From Hyphomicrobiales bacterium (GTDB lineage Bacteria; Pseudomonadota; Alphaproteobacteria; Rhizobiales; Xanthobacteraceae): a DNA stretch of 62,666 nt. Shown here piece after piece: positions 26,020 through 34,536 of the stretch (position 1 is its first letter; each line of letters begins with the position of its first letter). Location: the NCBI GenBank assembly GCA_013911975.1, contig JACESF010000020.1, positions 1 to 62,666 on the forward strand, in the 5' to 3' direction. The position numbers and the translations under genes were made by a program. The notes below the pieces were generated by a model. It saw only the letters and a program-made list of their open reading frames with translations. It was not told the DNA's origin and did not search any database.

Positions 26020-26065
26020 CCTTCGCGCAGCCCTCGGCGGGCGTCAAGCGGCGGCGGCGCCCGCC

Positions 26066-26956
26066 TCACCAGGCGAGGCGCGGCATCACGCCTCGCGGAT
26101 GGGCGTGGCCGGAGAACAGATTGCTGAGCGCAGCCGCGTCCGGCTCGGCGCCGTCCTTGGCGTTCAGCTCCTCGGCATGGATGCCGGAGGCGATGAACAG
26201 GCTGTCGAATCCCGCCGCCGTGGCGCCGATGATGTCGGTGCGCAGCGCGTCGCCGATGCACAGCACCTTCCCCTCGCCGACAGGACCGCCGCGCAGCGCG
26301 GCGGCGCGCGCCAAGGCGGTGTCGTAGACCGGCTTGTGCGGCTTGCCGCAATAGAGGGTCTCGCCCCCCATGCGGTCATAGAGCTGGGCGATGGCGCCCG
26401 CGCAATAGATGAGGCGCGAGCCGCGCTCCACCACGATGTCGGGATTGGCGCAGATGAAGAACAGGCCGCGCGCGCGCATGGTCGCGAGGCGGTCGGCATA
26501 ATCCTCGGGCGTCTCCACCTCGTCGTCGAACAGGCCGGTGCACACCACGAGGTCCGCCGCGTCGAGCCCGGTCATGGTGAGGCCGAGGCCGTCGAACGTA
26601 CCGAGGTCGCGGGGCGGGCCGAGATGGAACACCCGCGACCCGGCGCGCTCGGCGAGGACGGCGCGCGTCACGTCGCCCGAGGTGACGATGGAATCATAGG
26701 TGCCCTCCGGCACGCCCAGCCGCTCCAGCATGCCGGCGACGAAGTCGGCGGGCCGGGGCGCGTTGGAGACGAGCACCACGCTCGCCCCCCCGGCGCGGGC
26801 ACGGCGCAGGGCGTCGCAGGCGGCGGGGAAGGCCTTGAGGCCGTTATGCACCACGCCCCAGATGTCGCACAGGATCAGGTCGTAATCGCCGGCGATCTCG
26901 GAAAGCCCGGCAACCCGGCGCGGCGCCACAAGACCCGTCAAACCTGCATCGATCAT
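26066..26956 (-). CDS. HAD-superfamily class IIA hydrolase
   Basis: A 296-residue phosphatase of the NagD-like class IIA group. Motif I is LCDIWGVVHNG (an alphaproteobacterial variant in which W replaces the usual D of DxDG), motif II VLVSNAPR, motif III YCGKPHKPVYD and motif IV CIGDALRTDIIGA. The group is annotated as sugar- or nucleotide-phosphate hydrolases; the substrate is unknown. The second acidic residue of the DxD motif is missing, so full phosphatase activity should not be assumed. The ATG at 26956 is chosen because the upstream open frame has no domain content. It is probably in an operon with ribF. Confidence 0.85.
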   Translation of the reverse strand: MIDAGLTGLVAPRRVAGLSEIAGDYDLILCDIWGVVHNGLKAFPAACDALRRARAGGASVVLVSNAPRPADFVAGMLERLGVPEGTYDSIVTSGDVTRAVLAERAGSRVFHLGPPRDLGTFDGLGLTMTGLDAADLVVCTGLFDDEVETPEDYADRLATMRARGLFFICANPDIVVERGSRLIYCAGAIAQLYDRMGGETLYCGKPHKPVYDTALARAAALRGGPVGEGKVLCIGDALRTDIIGATAAGFDSLFIASGIHAEELNAKDGAEPDAAALSNLFSGHAHPRGVMPRLAW

Positions 26957-27296
26957 CGCCGCGCTCCTTGTCTGCGGGGCACGACGTGCCACGCCCGCGC
27001 GACGGGAACAAGACCTTCCCGCGCATGGCGGCGCGGCCGGGGGTGCGCACGGGGCGCGTCCCGCTTCGGGCCGAAGCCACTGGCGTTTTTTGGCCGTGTT
27101 TCGTGGGCGGGTGCGGAAAAGCCCGGGATCGAGGCACCGCAAACCCCGGCGGAACAAGGTTTCACCTGGATTCAGCGGTCTGCGGGATTGGGGAAAGCGC
27201 AAGGTTCCGCAACGACACGGAGGTCGCGAGGCGGCGGGCACGATGATACTGCCTGAAAATGAGGCGCCTTTCCGGGGCCGCAAGGGGAGTAGTGGC
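26957..27296. other. Intergenic region between divergent genes
   Basis: 340 bases between the HAD hydrolase and the secreted protein gene on the plus strand. It must hold promoters in both directions, but I see no convincing -35/-10 pair, palindrome or RNA. AAGGGGAG at 27282-27289 is the ribosome binding site of the plus-strand gene. Confidence 0.5.
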
Positions 27297-28037
27297 GTGA
27301 AAGCTCGATTCCTGGCGCTTGTGCTGGCCGCGTCCCCCCTGCCCCTCCTGGCCCAGCCGACCCAGCCCGCACCCGCATCACCGGACGCGGGGGCGCCGCA
27401 AAGGCCCTTCGCGCCGCCCAATCCCCCGGCGGTGCTGCGGGATGCCCGCTATTGCGAGATCCTCCCGGTGTCGCTGACCTTCAGCGGCCTCAAGGCGGAG
27501 GTGTTCAACACCATCGGCTATGACGACTGCCCGCAGGAGGCGTGGTCGCGCCTGTCGGAGAAGGCGCTGCGCAAGCAGTTCGGGGCGGTGACGGTGATCC
27601 TCAACGGCCCCCGCCACTTCATCATGGACAAGATCATCCCCAAGGGCGCCACCGCCGCCGGGCAGGTGATCACCCTCGACGGCATCACCCTGGAAAGCCG
27701 GGCGGAACTGTCCCTGTCGCTGTTCGAGCTGATGGAGAAGCCCTATGGCGAGCACGTGGTGGACCGCGAGACGGTCTACCGCTTCGACGCGGGCAAGCCC
27801 ACCTTCCAGCTCACCTCGCCCGAGGGCTTCACCTATGTGATGCAGTCCTACGCCCAGATCGTGGACCCGACGCTCACCTATGCCGCCCTGCCCGGCCTCG
27901 GCGCCAAGCTGAAGCTGCCCACGGGGTGGAGCTACCGGATGGTGACCCCCGAGACCGACCTGCTCCTCGCCGCCGAGGGCAAGGCCGTGGTGATCCAGGA
28001 CGACCTCAAGAACACCTATCAGAGGATGAAGCCCTGA
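27297..28037 (+). CDS. Conserved hypothetical secreted protein
   Basis: 246 residues. The GTG at 27297 follows a good ribosome binding site (AAGGGGAG) and gives a signal peptide (VKARFLALVLAASPLPLLAQP), then a Pro/Ala-rich segment and a folded domain from about residue 45 with two cysteines (RYCEILPVSLTF, YDDCPQEAWSRL) and a repeated beta-rich pattern (EKPYGEHVVDRETVYRF). I recognise no named family. It converges with murD. A periplasmic location is likely. Confidence 0.75.
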   Translation: MKARFLALVLAASPLPLLAQPTQPAPASPDAGAPQRPFAPPNPPAVLRDARYCEILPVSLTFSGLKAEVFNTIGYDDCPQEAWSRLSEKALRKQFGAVTVILNGPRHFIMDKIIPKGATAAGQVITLDGITLESRAELSLSLFELMEKPYGEHVVDRETVYRFDAGKPTFQLTSPEGFTYVMQSYAQIVDPTLTYAALPGLGAKLKLPTGWSYRMVTPETDLLLAAEGKAVVIQDDLKNTYQRMKP

Positions 28038-28068
28038 TCCGTCCGCCCCTGAGCCGTGCGCCCCGGCG

Positions 28069-29457
28069 TCACGCGACGCCGGGCAGCGCCCGCGCCAGGG
28101 TGCGGAACGCATCGCCCCGCGCCTCGAAATTGGGGAATTGGTCGAACGACGCGCAGGCCGGGGAGAGCAGCACCACCGGCTCGGGCGCATCGCAGGCCGC
28201 CGCGTCCCGCGCCGCCGCCTGGAGCGCCGCGTCGAGCGTGCCGCTCATTTCGTGGGGCACGTCTGCCAGCGTCTGCGCGAAACCTTCCGCCGCCTCGCCG
28301 ATGAGATAGGCCTTGCGCACCCGGCCGAACAACGGCGCCAGCGGCGCGATGCCGCCCGCCTTGGGCTTGCCGCCCGCGATCCAGAAGATATCGGGGAAGG
28401 TGAGCAGCGCCCGCTCGGCGGCGTCCGCATTGGTGGCCTTGCTGTCGTTCACGAACAGCACCCGCCCGGCGCGGCCCACCTGCTCCATGCGGTGCGCGAG
28501 GCCGGGGAAGGTGCGGATCGCCACCGCAATCACTTCCGGCGCCAGCCCCGCCGCCCGCGCCGCCGCGAAGGCCGCCGCCGCGTTCTGGGCATTGTGCGCG
28601 CCGCGCAGGGAGGGGATGCCCGCCAGGGACAGGCGGAAGCGCTCCTCGCCCCCCTCGCTCTCCACGATGGCCTCGCCGTCGCGCCAGATGCCGTCCGCGA
28701 GCGGCCGCGTGACGCTGATCCGCACCACATGGGTGCCCGCCCCGGCGGCGCGGTCCGCGATGGCGCGAGAGAAGTCGTCGTCCACCCCCACCACCGCCGT
28801 GCCGCCGCTCTCCACCCCGGCGATGAGCTGCTCCTTCACCGCCGCGTAGCGCTCCAGCGAGCCGTGCCGGTCCAGATGGTCCGGGGTGACGTTGAGATGC
28901 ACGCCGATGGAGGGATCGAGCGTCGGCGACAGGTCGATCTGGTAGGAGGAGCATTCCACCACATGCACCCGCCGCCCCGAGGGCGGGGCCAGGGAGAGGA
29001 TGGCGGTGCCGATATTGCCGCCGAGCTGCACGTCCCGCCCGCCCTTCTGGAGCAGGTGGGCGATGAGCGCCGTGGTGGTGGACTTGCCGTTGGTGCCGGT
29101 GATGGCCACGAAGGGCGCATGGCGCGCATGGGCGCGGCGCTCGCGGCAGAACAGCTCGATGTCGCCGATCACCTCCACGCCCGCCGCCTGGGCCAGCTTC
29201 ACCGACCAATGGGGCTCGGGATGGGTGAGCGGCACGCCGGGAGACAGGACGAGGGCACTGATGCCGCTCCAGTCCAGATCGCGCAGGTCGGCCACAGGGA
29301 TGCCCGCCGCCGCCGCCTTCGCCCGCCCGGCCTCCCCGTCGTCGAAGGCGACGACCTGCGCGCCGCCCGCGACCAGCGCCTGGGCGGTGGCGAGGCCGGA
29401 CCCGCCGAGCCCGAACACGGCCACGATGCGGTCCTTGAAGGTGGAGACGGGAATCAT
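28069..29457 (-). CDS. murD: UDP-N-acetylmuramoylalanine--D-glutamate ligase
   Basis: 462 residues. It has the N-terminal Rossmann-like UDP-binding domain ([15 protein letters not shown]), the ATP-binding P-loop [13 protein letters not shown] near residue 120, the central [14 protein letters not shown] and C-terminal [14 protein letters not shown] motifs. It adds D-glutamate to UDP-MurNAc-L-Ala in the cytoplasm. It is the last mur gene of the cluster on this strand; instead of ftsW, a convergent hypothetical gene follows. The ATG at 29457 gives the family-typical start [10 protein letters not shown]. Confidence 0.96.
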   Translation of the reverse strand: MIPVSTFKDRIVAVFGLGGSGLATAQALVAGGAQVVAFDDGEAGRAKAAAAGIPVADLRDLDWSGISALVLSPGVPLTHPEPHWSVKLAQAAGVEVIGDIELFCRERRAHARHAPFVAITGTNGKSTTTALIAHLLQKGGRDVQLGGNIGTAILSLAPPSGRRVHVVECSSYQIDLSPTLDPSIGVHLNVTPDHLDRHGSLERYAAVKEQLIAGVESGGTAVVGVDDDFSRAIADRAAGAGTHVVRISVTRPLADGIWRDGEAIVESEGGEERFRLSLAGIPSLRGAHNAQNAAAAFAAARAAGLAPEVIAVAIRTFPGLAHRMEQVGRAGRVLFVNDSKATNADAAERALLTFPDIFWIAGGKPKAGGIAPLAPLFGRVRKAYLIGEAAEGFAQTLADVPHEMSGTLDAALQAAARDAAACDAPEPVVLLSPACASFDQFPNFEARGDAFRTLARALPGVA

Positions 29458-29585
29458 GGGGCGCGGCCGGACAGCTTGAGGAAAGGGTCCGCGCAACGCC
29501 CGGACCGGGAATCGCCGTCTAACTTATTCAATGGAGCGGGAATCACCACCCGTGCACAGTGGCGCAGGCGCACCCGCCCGCGGTC

Positions 29586-30494
29586 TCAGTCCGTGGCGCG
29601 GGGAATGATCGCCACGGCGGCGCCGGGGATGAGGGACGCCACCTCGCGTTGCACCCGATCCGCCACCGCCTGGACATCGCCCAGGCTGCGGGCCGCAAGG
29701 AAGCCCAGCTCGATCTGCACATGGGGCGTGTTGCCCGACAGGCGCGAGCGCACGCTGATCAGCCGGTCATAGGCATCGAAATGCGCCACCAGCGCCTTGT
29801 TGATCAGGCGCTGCTGCGCCTCCTCCAGGGTCCTGTCCAGCAGGGAGGGCAGGGCCTGCTGCCACATGGAGACGGAGAGCTGGACCATGGCGGCGGCGAT
29901 GAACAGGCCACCCACCAGTTCCGCCACCTGCCCCACCACCCCGTCCACGAACACCGCGTTCACGCAGAAGGCGGCCATGACGATGCCGGAGGACAGCGTC
30001 TTCACGAGGCGCGTGCGCACCTGGCCGGTGAGGATGATGGAGGCGCCGTCGCGCCCCGCCTGCCAGAGCTTCCACAGCAGATAGGCGTTGAGAACGAGAT
30101 TGATACCGCCGAGCGCGGCCACCACCAGCAGGCTGAACTGGTCCTGGGCGGGCGGATGGAACCAGCGCCACAGCGCGCCGAGCCCCACCCAGACCCCCGC
30201 GAGCCCCATGGCGCTGCCGATGCCCGCATTGGCGAACTGCTCGATCTTGCCCGAGCCGTAGTCGTAATCGTGGATGCGCCCGCGATGGATGCGCCGCATG
30301 AGCACCAGAAGCAGCAGTTCCAGCACCACCAGCAGCGTGCCGCGCGCGCATTCCGCGAGCATCATGAGCGAATTCGCCCAGATGCCGACGCTGAGGAACG
30401 GCGCGATCAGCGCGATGTCGCACAGGCACGCCACGAGGATGGACCGCTCCCGCGCGAGAGCGACCGGCGGCACCGGCCCTTCGGCTTGATTCAT
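29586..30494 (-). CDS. Cation diffusion facilitator-like membrane protein, metal site degenerate
   Basis: 302 residues with about six membrane helices and a C-terminal ferredoxin-like cytosolic domain (HVQIELGFLAARSLGDVQAVADRV), the CDF layout. The loop HDYDYGSGKIEQFANAG matches the CDF HPYGHGKAE region. However, the metal-binding residues of helices 2 and 5 are not conserved: the usual DAxHxxxD positions read roughly AECARGTLL and TGQVRTRLVK. It starts 7 bases after mraY on the same strand, inside the cell-wall cluster. The substrate is unknown and zinc or iron transport is doubtful. Confidence 0.75.
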   Translation of the reverse strand: MNQAEGPVPPVALARERSILVACLCDIALIAPFLSVGIWANSLMMLAECARGTLLVVLELLLLVLMRRIHRGRIHDYDYGSGKIEQFANAGIGSAMGLAGVWVGLGALWRWFHPPAQDQFSLLVVAALGGINLVLNAYLLWKLWQAGRDGASIILTGQVRTRLVKTLSSGIVMAAFCVNAVFVDGVVGQVAELVGGLFIAAAMVQLSVSMWQQALPSLLDRTLEEAQQRLINKALVAHFDAYDRLISVRSRLSGNTPHVQIELGFLAARSLGDVQAVADRVQREVASLIPGAAVAIIPRATD

Positions 30495-30501
30495 GCGGGC
30501 G

Positions 30502-31584
30502 TCAGCGCAGCTTGAGGGTGGCGAGGCCCAGCAGGGCGAGCACCACGGCGACGATCCAGAAGCGGATCACCACCTGGCTCTCGGTCCAGCCCAATTGCTC
30601 GAAATGATGGTGGATGGGCGCCATCTTGAACACGCGCTTGCCGGTGAGGCGGAAGGAGATGACCTGCACGATCACCGACACCGCCTCCAGCACGAACAGG
30701 CCGCCGATGACCGCCAGCACCACCTCGTGCTTGATGGCCACCGCGATGGCGCCCAGCAGGCCGCCCAGGGCCAGGGAGCCCGTGTCGCCCATGAAGATCT
30801 GGGCCGGCGGGGCGTTGAACCACAGGAAGCCGAGGCCCGCGCCGATGATGGCGCCGCACAGAACCGCCAGTTCGCCCGCGCCCGCCACGTAGTGGATCTG
30901 GAGATAGTCCGCGAACACCACGTTGCCGGAGAGATAGGTGACGACGCCGAACGAGCCCGCCGCGATCATGACCGGCACGATGGCGAGGCCGTCCAGGCCG
31001 TCCGTGAGGTTCACCGCATTGCCCGCCGCCACGATGACGAAGGCGCCGAACAGGACGAAGAACCAGCCGAGGTCCAGCAGCAGATCCTTGAAGAAGGGGA
31101 AGGCCACGGACGAGGACAGGCCCGCCTTGCCCACATGGATGAAGGCGATGACCGCGAGCCCGGCGATGAGGAACTCGATGGCGAGGCGCGCCTTGCCCGA
31201 CAGGCCGTTATGGCTCTGCTTCGTCACCTTCAGATAGTCGTCGTAGAAGCCGATGAGGCCGAAGCCCAGCGTGACGCCCAGCACCACCCACACATAGGGG
31301 TTGGAGAGGTTCGCCCAGAGCAGGGCCGCAACCAGCAGGCCGGACAGGATCATGAGGCCGCCCATGGTGGGCGTGCCCTTCTTCAAAAGGTGGCTCTGGG
31401 GCCCGTCCGCGCGGATCGGCTGGCCCTTGCCCTGCCGCACCCGCAGCGAGGAGATGATGGCCGGGCCGAACAGGAACACGAACAGCAGCGCCGTGACGAT
31501 CGCCCCGCCGGTGCGGAAGGTGATGTAGCGGAAGACGTTGAGGCCGGGGAACACGTCGTTCGCCTGCGAGAGCCACTGGAGCAT
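30502..31584 (-). CDS. mraY: Phospho-N-acetylmuramoyl-pentapeptide transferase
   Basis: A 360-residue polytopic enzyme of about 10 helices that makes lipid I from UDP-MurNAc-pentapeptide and undecaprenyl phosphate. Signature motifs are [50 protein letters not shown] and [13 protein letters not shown]. The length matches the family. It lies between murF (71-base gap) and the CDF-like gene (7-base gap). Confidence 0.97.
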   Translation of the reverse strand: MLQWLSQANDVFPGLNVFRYITFRTGGAIVTALLFVFLFGPAIISSLRVRQGKGQPIRADGPQSHLLKKGTPTMGGLMILSGLLVAALLWANLSNPYVWVVLGVTLGFGLIGFYDDYLKVTKQSHNGLSGKARLAIEFLIAGLAVIAFIHVGKAGLSSSVAFPFFKDLLLDLGWFFVLFGAFVIVAAGNAVNLTDGLDGLAIVPVMIAAGSFGVVTYLSGNVVFADYLQIHYVAGAGELAVLCGAIIGAGLGFLWFNAPPAQIFMGDTGSLALGGLLGAIAVAIKHEVVLAVIGGLFVLEAVSVIVQVISFRLTGKRVFKMAPIHHHFEQLGWTESQVVIRFWIVAVVLALLGLATLKLR

Positions 31585-31655
31585 CGGCTATCCTTTGCGC
31601 GCGGGCCGCGCCGTCCGGCATATGCACCGTCCGGCGGGTCGTGCCGCATCCACAC

Positions 31656-33086
31656 TCAGAGCACGGTCTCTTCGACCGCGCGGAAACGATCCGCCAGCGC
31701 CTTCACGACCGGCCCCATGCGCGAGCCGTTCGACCCCTTCACCATGAGCGTGTCGCCGGGGCGCAGGGCCGTGGCGAGGATCGGGGTGAGCGTGTCGGAT
31801 GCGGGCGCATAGCCTCCCCGGCGGTCCGATGGCAAGGCCTGCCAGAGCGAACGCATGAGTGGACCGGTGCAGAAGACGAGGTCGATGCCCCCCTCCGCGA
31901 TGGGCTTGGCCAGTTCCGCATGATGGGCCGGGCCGTCCGGACCCAGCTCCAGCATGTCCCCCAGGATGGCGATCCGCCGCCCGCGCGGGCCCACCGGGGT
32001 CCGGCTCAGCACACCCAGCGCCGCCCGCATGGAGGCGGGATTGGCGTTGTAGCTCTCGTCCAGCAAGGTGGCGGCGCCGCCTGGCAGGGCGAGGCGCACC
32101 GGCACGCCGCGCCCGGGCGGCGGCTTCAGCCGGGCGAGCGCGAGGCTGGCCAGCGCGAGGTCGGCGCCCAGGAGCTGCGCGGCGGCGAGCACCCCCAGCA
32201 TGTTCTGCACGATGTGGCGGCCCGGCATGCCCACCTTGAGCGTGACGCGCGTGCCCAGCACGTCGGCCACGAGGGTGGAGCAGTCGGCCTTCAGGCACAG
32301 GTCCACGAGGCGCGAATCGGCGGCGGCGCCCGCCCCGAAAGTGACGATGCGCGCGCCGCGCGCACGGGCCGCGGCCGCGAGGCGCTCGAACTGGGGATTG
32401 TCCAGGTTCAGCACCGCCGCGCCGCCCGGCTCCAGGCCGGCGAAGATCTCGGCCTTGGCGTCCGCGATTTCCTCGATGCCGGAGAACTGGGCGATGTGGA
32501 CCGGCTCCACCGTGGTCACGATGGCGACGTGCGGGCGCACCATCTGCACCAGGGGCGTGATCTCGCCCGGATGGTTCATGCCGATCTCGAACACGCCGAA
32601 CCGCGCCTCGTGCGGCAGGCGGGCGAGGGAGAGGGGCACGCCCCAATGGTTGTTGTAGGAGGCGGCGGAGGCGTGGGTGAGCCCGTCCGCCGACAGAGCG
32701 AGGCGCAGCGCCTCCTTGGTGGTGGTCTTGCCCACCGAGCCGGTGACGGCGGCGATGCGGGCGCCGGAGCGCGCGCGCGCGGCACGGCCGGTGGCCTCCA
32801 TGGCGGCGAGCACGTCGTCCACCAGAAGGAGCGGCGCGTCGGGCGGCAGGCTGTCCGCCTTGTCCCGCGCCACCACCGCGAGGGCGGCGCCGTTCTCAAG
32901 TGCAGCAGGCACGAAGCGGTGGCCGTCGGAATTCTCGCCGGTGATGGCGAAGAAGGCATCGCCCGGCGCGAGGGTGCGGGTGTCGATGGAGATGCCCGTG
33001 ACGGCGCGCGGCGTGCCGCGCACGTCGCCCGAGGTGGCCGCCGCCAGTTCGTCCAGCCCGTAGAGAGGCGTCACGCCGGTCATCAT
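31656..33086 (-). CDS. murF: UDP-N-acetylmuramoyl-tripeptide--D-alanyl-D-alanine ligase
   Basis: 476 residues. It has N-terminal substrate domain ISIDTRTLAPGDAFFAI, P-loop VTGSVGKTTTKE near residue 112, NNHWGVPLSLARL, and C-terminal DESYNANPASMRAAL and GDMLELG. It adds D-Ala-D-Ala to the UDP-MurNAc tripeptide. Its ATG overlaps the murE stop by four bases (ATGA), indicating coupling. Confidence 0.96.
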   Translation of the reverse strand: MMTGVTPLYGLDELAAATSGDVRGTPRAVTGISIDTRTLAPGDAFFAITGENSDGHRFVPAALENGAALAVVARDKADSLPPDAPLLLVDDVLAAMEATGRAARARSGARIAAVTGSVGKTTTKEALRLALSADGLTHASAASYNNHWGVPLSLARLPHEARFGVFEIGMNHPGEITPLVQMVRPHVAIVTTVEPVHIAQFSGIEEIADAKAEIFAGLEPGGAAVLNLDNPQFERLAAAARARGARIVTFGAGAAADSRLVDLCLKADCSTLVADVLGTRVTLKVGMPGRHIVQNMLGVLAAAQLLGADLALASLALARLKPPPGRGVPVRLALPGGAATLLDESYNANPASMRAALGVLSRTPVGPRGRRIAILGDMLELGPDGPAHHAELAKPIAEGGIDLVFCTGPLMRSLWQALPSDRRGGYAPASDTLTPILATALRPGDTLMVKGSNGSRMGPVVKALADRFRAVEETVL

Positions 33087-34528
33087 GAACCTTGTCTCCC
33101 CATGGCGGCGAGGATCGCCGCGGCGTCCGAGAAGGGAAGCGTCCGGTCGCCGATAATCTGGCCCGTTTCGTGACCTTTGCCGGCAACGACCAGCGCGTCC
33201 CCAGGTTGCAGCATGGCGACCGCCGCGTCGATGGCCTCGGCGCGGTCGCCGATCTCCCGCGCGCCGGGGGCGGCGGCGAGGATCTCCGCGCGGATCGCCG
33301 CCGGCTCCTCGGAGCGGGGATTGTCGTCGGTGACGATCACGATGTCGGCGCGCTCAGCCGCGATGGCGCCCATGAGCGGGCGCTTGCCCCGGTCCCGGTC
33401 GCCCCCGCAGCCGAACAGCGCGATGAGCCGGCCCGAGACCGCCGGGCGCAAGGTGTCCAGCACCGCCTGGAGGGCCTCGGGCTTGTGGGCATAGTCCACG
33501 AACACCAGCCGGCCAGGGTCGCTCCCCACCCGCTCCATGCGCCCCGGCACGCCGGGCAGGCGGGCCATGGCGCCGAGCGCGGCGTCCCGGTCCTCCCCGC
33601 AGGCGATGGCGAGGCCGGCGGCCAGAAGTGCGTTGTCCGCCTGGAAGGAGCCCACCAAGGGCACCGCGATCTCCCGCCCGCCCGCGAGCCGGACCACCTG
33701 CCCGACGCCGTCCGCCCGCACCGCCTCCACGTCGATGTCGCCGCCGGGGCCGATGGCGAGGATCGGCAGGCCGCGGGTGCGGGCATAAGCGAGAGCGGTA
33801 TTTCCGTAAGGGGCACGGGTCAGCGCGACGGCGGGCGCGGTCTCCGGGAGAACATCTGTGAACAAGCGCAGCTTCGCGTGGAAATAGGCCTCAACACTGG
33901 GGTGATAATCGAGATGATCCCGCCCCAGATTGGTGAATCCGCCCGCCGAAAGGCGTACGCCGTCGAGGCGGAACTGGTCCAGCCCATGGGACGAGGCCTC
34001 CAGCGCCATGTGCGTCACCCCCTCCCCGGCGAGCCGGTCCAGGGTGGCATGGAGGTCCACCGGGTCGGGCGAGGTGAGGCCGCCATAGGTGGATTCCCCC
34101 GGCGCGACCAGGCCCAGTGTTCCCAGATACGCGGCGCGATGGCCCAGTTGTTCCAGGATATGACGCAGGAAGAACGCGACCGACGTCTTGCCCGCCGTCC
34201 CCGTCACCGCCGCGACCTTGGCCGGCTGGCGCGGATGGAGGCGGGCCGCCGCCAGCGCCAGGGACCGGCGCACGTTCAGGGAGAAGGCGACCGGAACCGC
34301 AACCTGCGGCATCTCGCCCAGGGGTTCGGTCAGGATGGCCGCCGCGCCCTGGGCCACCGCCTGAGGGATGAAGCGGGCGCCGTCGGCCTTGGTGCCGGGA
34401 ATGGCGACGAACAGGCTGCCGGGCCGGACCTTCCGGCTGTCGGCGGTGATCCCCTGGACCGGCACGGCGCCGTCGCCCGCCATCAGGCGGGCGTGGCCGG
34501 AAAGGAGATCGCCGAGGCGGATGGTCAT
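33083..34528 (-). CDS. murE: UDP-N-acetylmuramoyl-tripeptide synthetase (meso-diaminopimelate-adding)
   Basis: 481 residues. It has N-terminal ITADSRKVRPGSLFVAI, P-loop VTGTAGKTS (Ala for the usual Asn), EASSHGLDQFRL, NLGRDHLDYH and the C-terminal DDNPR motif, which marks specificity for meso-diaminopimelate. It starts 8 bases after ftsI and overlaps murF by four bases. Confidence 0.96.
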   Translation of the reverse strand: MTIRLGDLLSGHARLMAGDGAVPVQGITADSRKVRPGSLFVAIPGTKADGARFIPQAVAQGAAAILTEPLGEMPQVAVPVAFSLNVRRSLALAAARLHPRQPAKVAAVTGTAGKTSVAFFLRHILEQLGHRAAYLGTLGLVAPGESTYGGLTSPDPVDLHATLDRLAGEGVTHMALEASSHGLDQFRLDGVRLSAGGFTNLGRDHLDYHPSVEAYFHAKLRLFTDVLPETAPAVALTRAPYGNTALAYARTRGLPILAIGPGGDIDVEAVRADGVGQVVRLAGGREIAVPLVGSFQADNALLAAGLAIACGEDRDAALGAMARLPGVPGRMERVGSDPGRLVFVDYAHKPEALQAVLDTLRPAVSGRLIALFGCGGDRDRGKRPLMGAIAAERADIVIVTDDNPRSEEPAAIRAEILAAAPGAREIGDRAEAIDAAVAMLQPGDALVVAGKGHETGQIIGDRTLPFSDAAAILAAMGRQGS

Positions 34529-34536
34529 CGCCCGGC

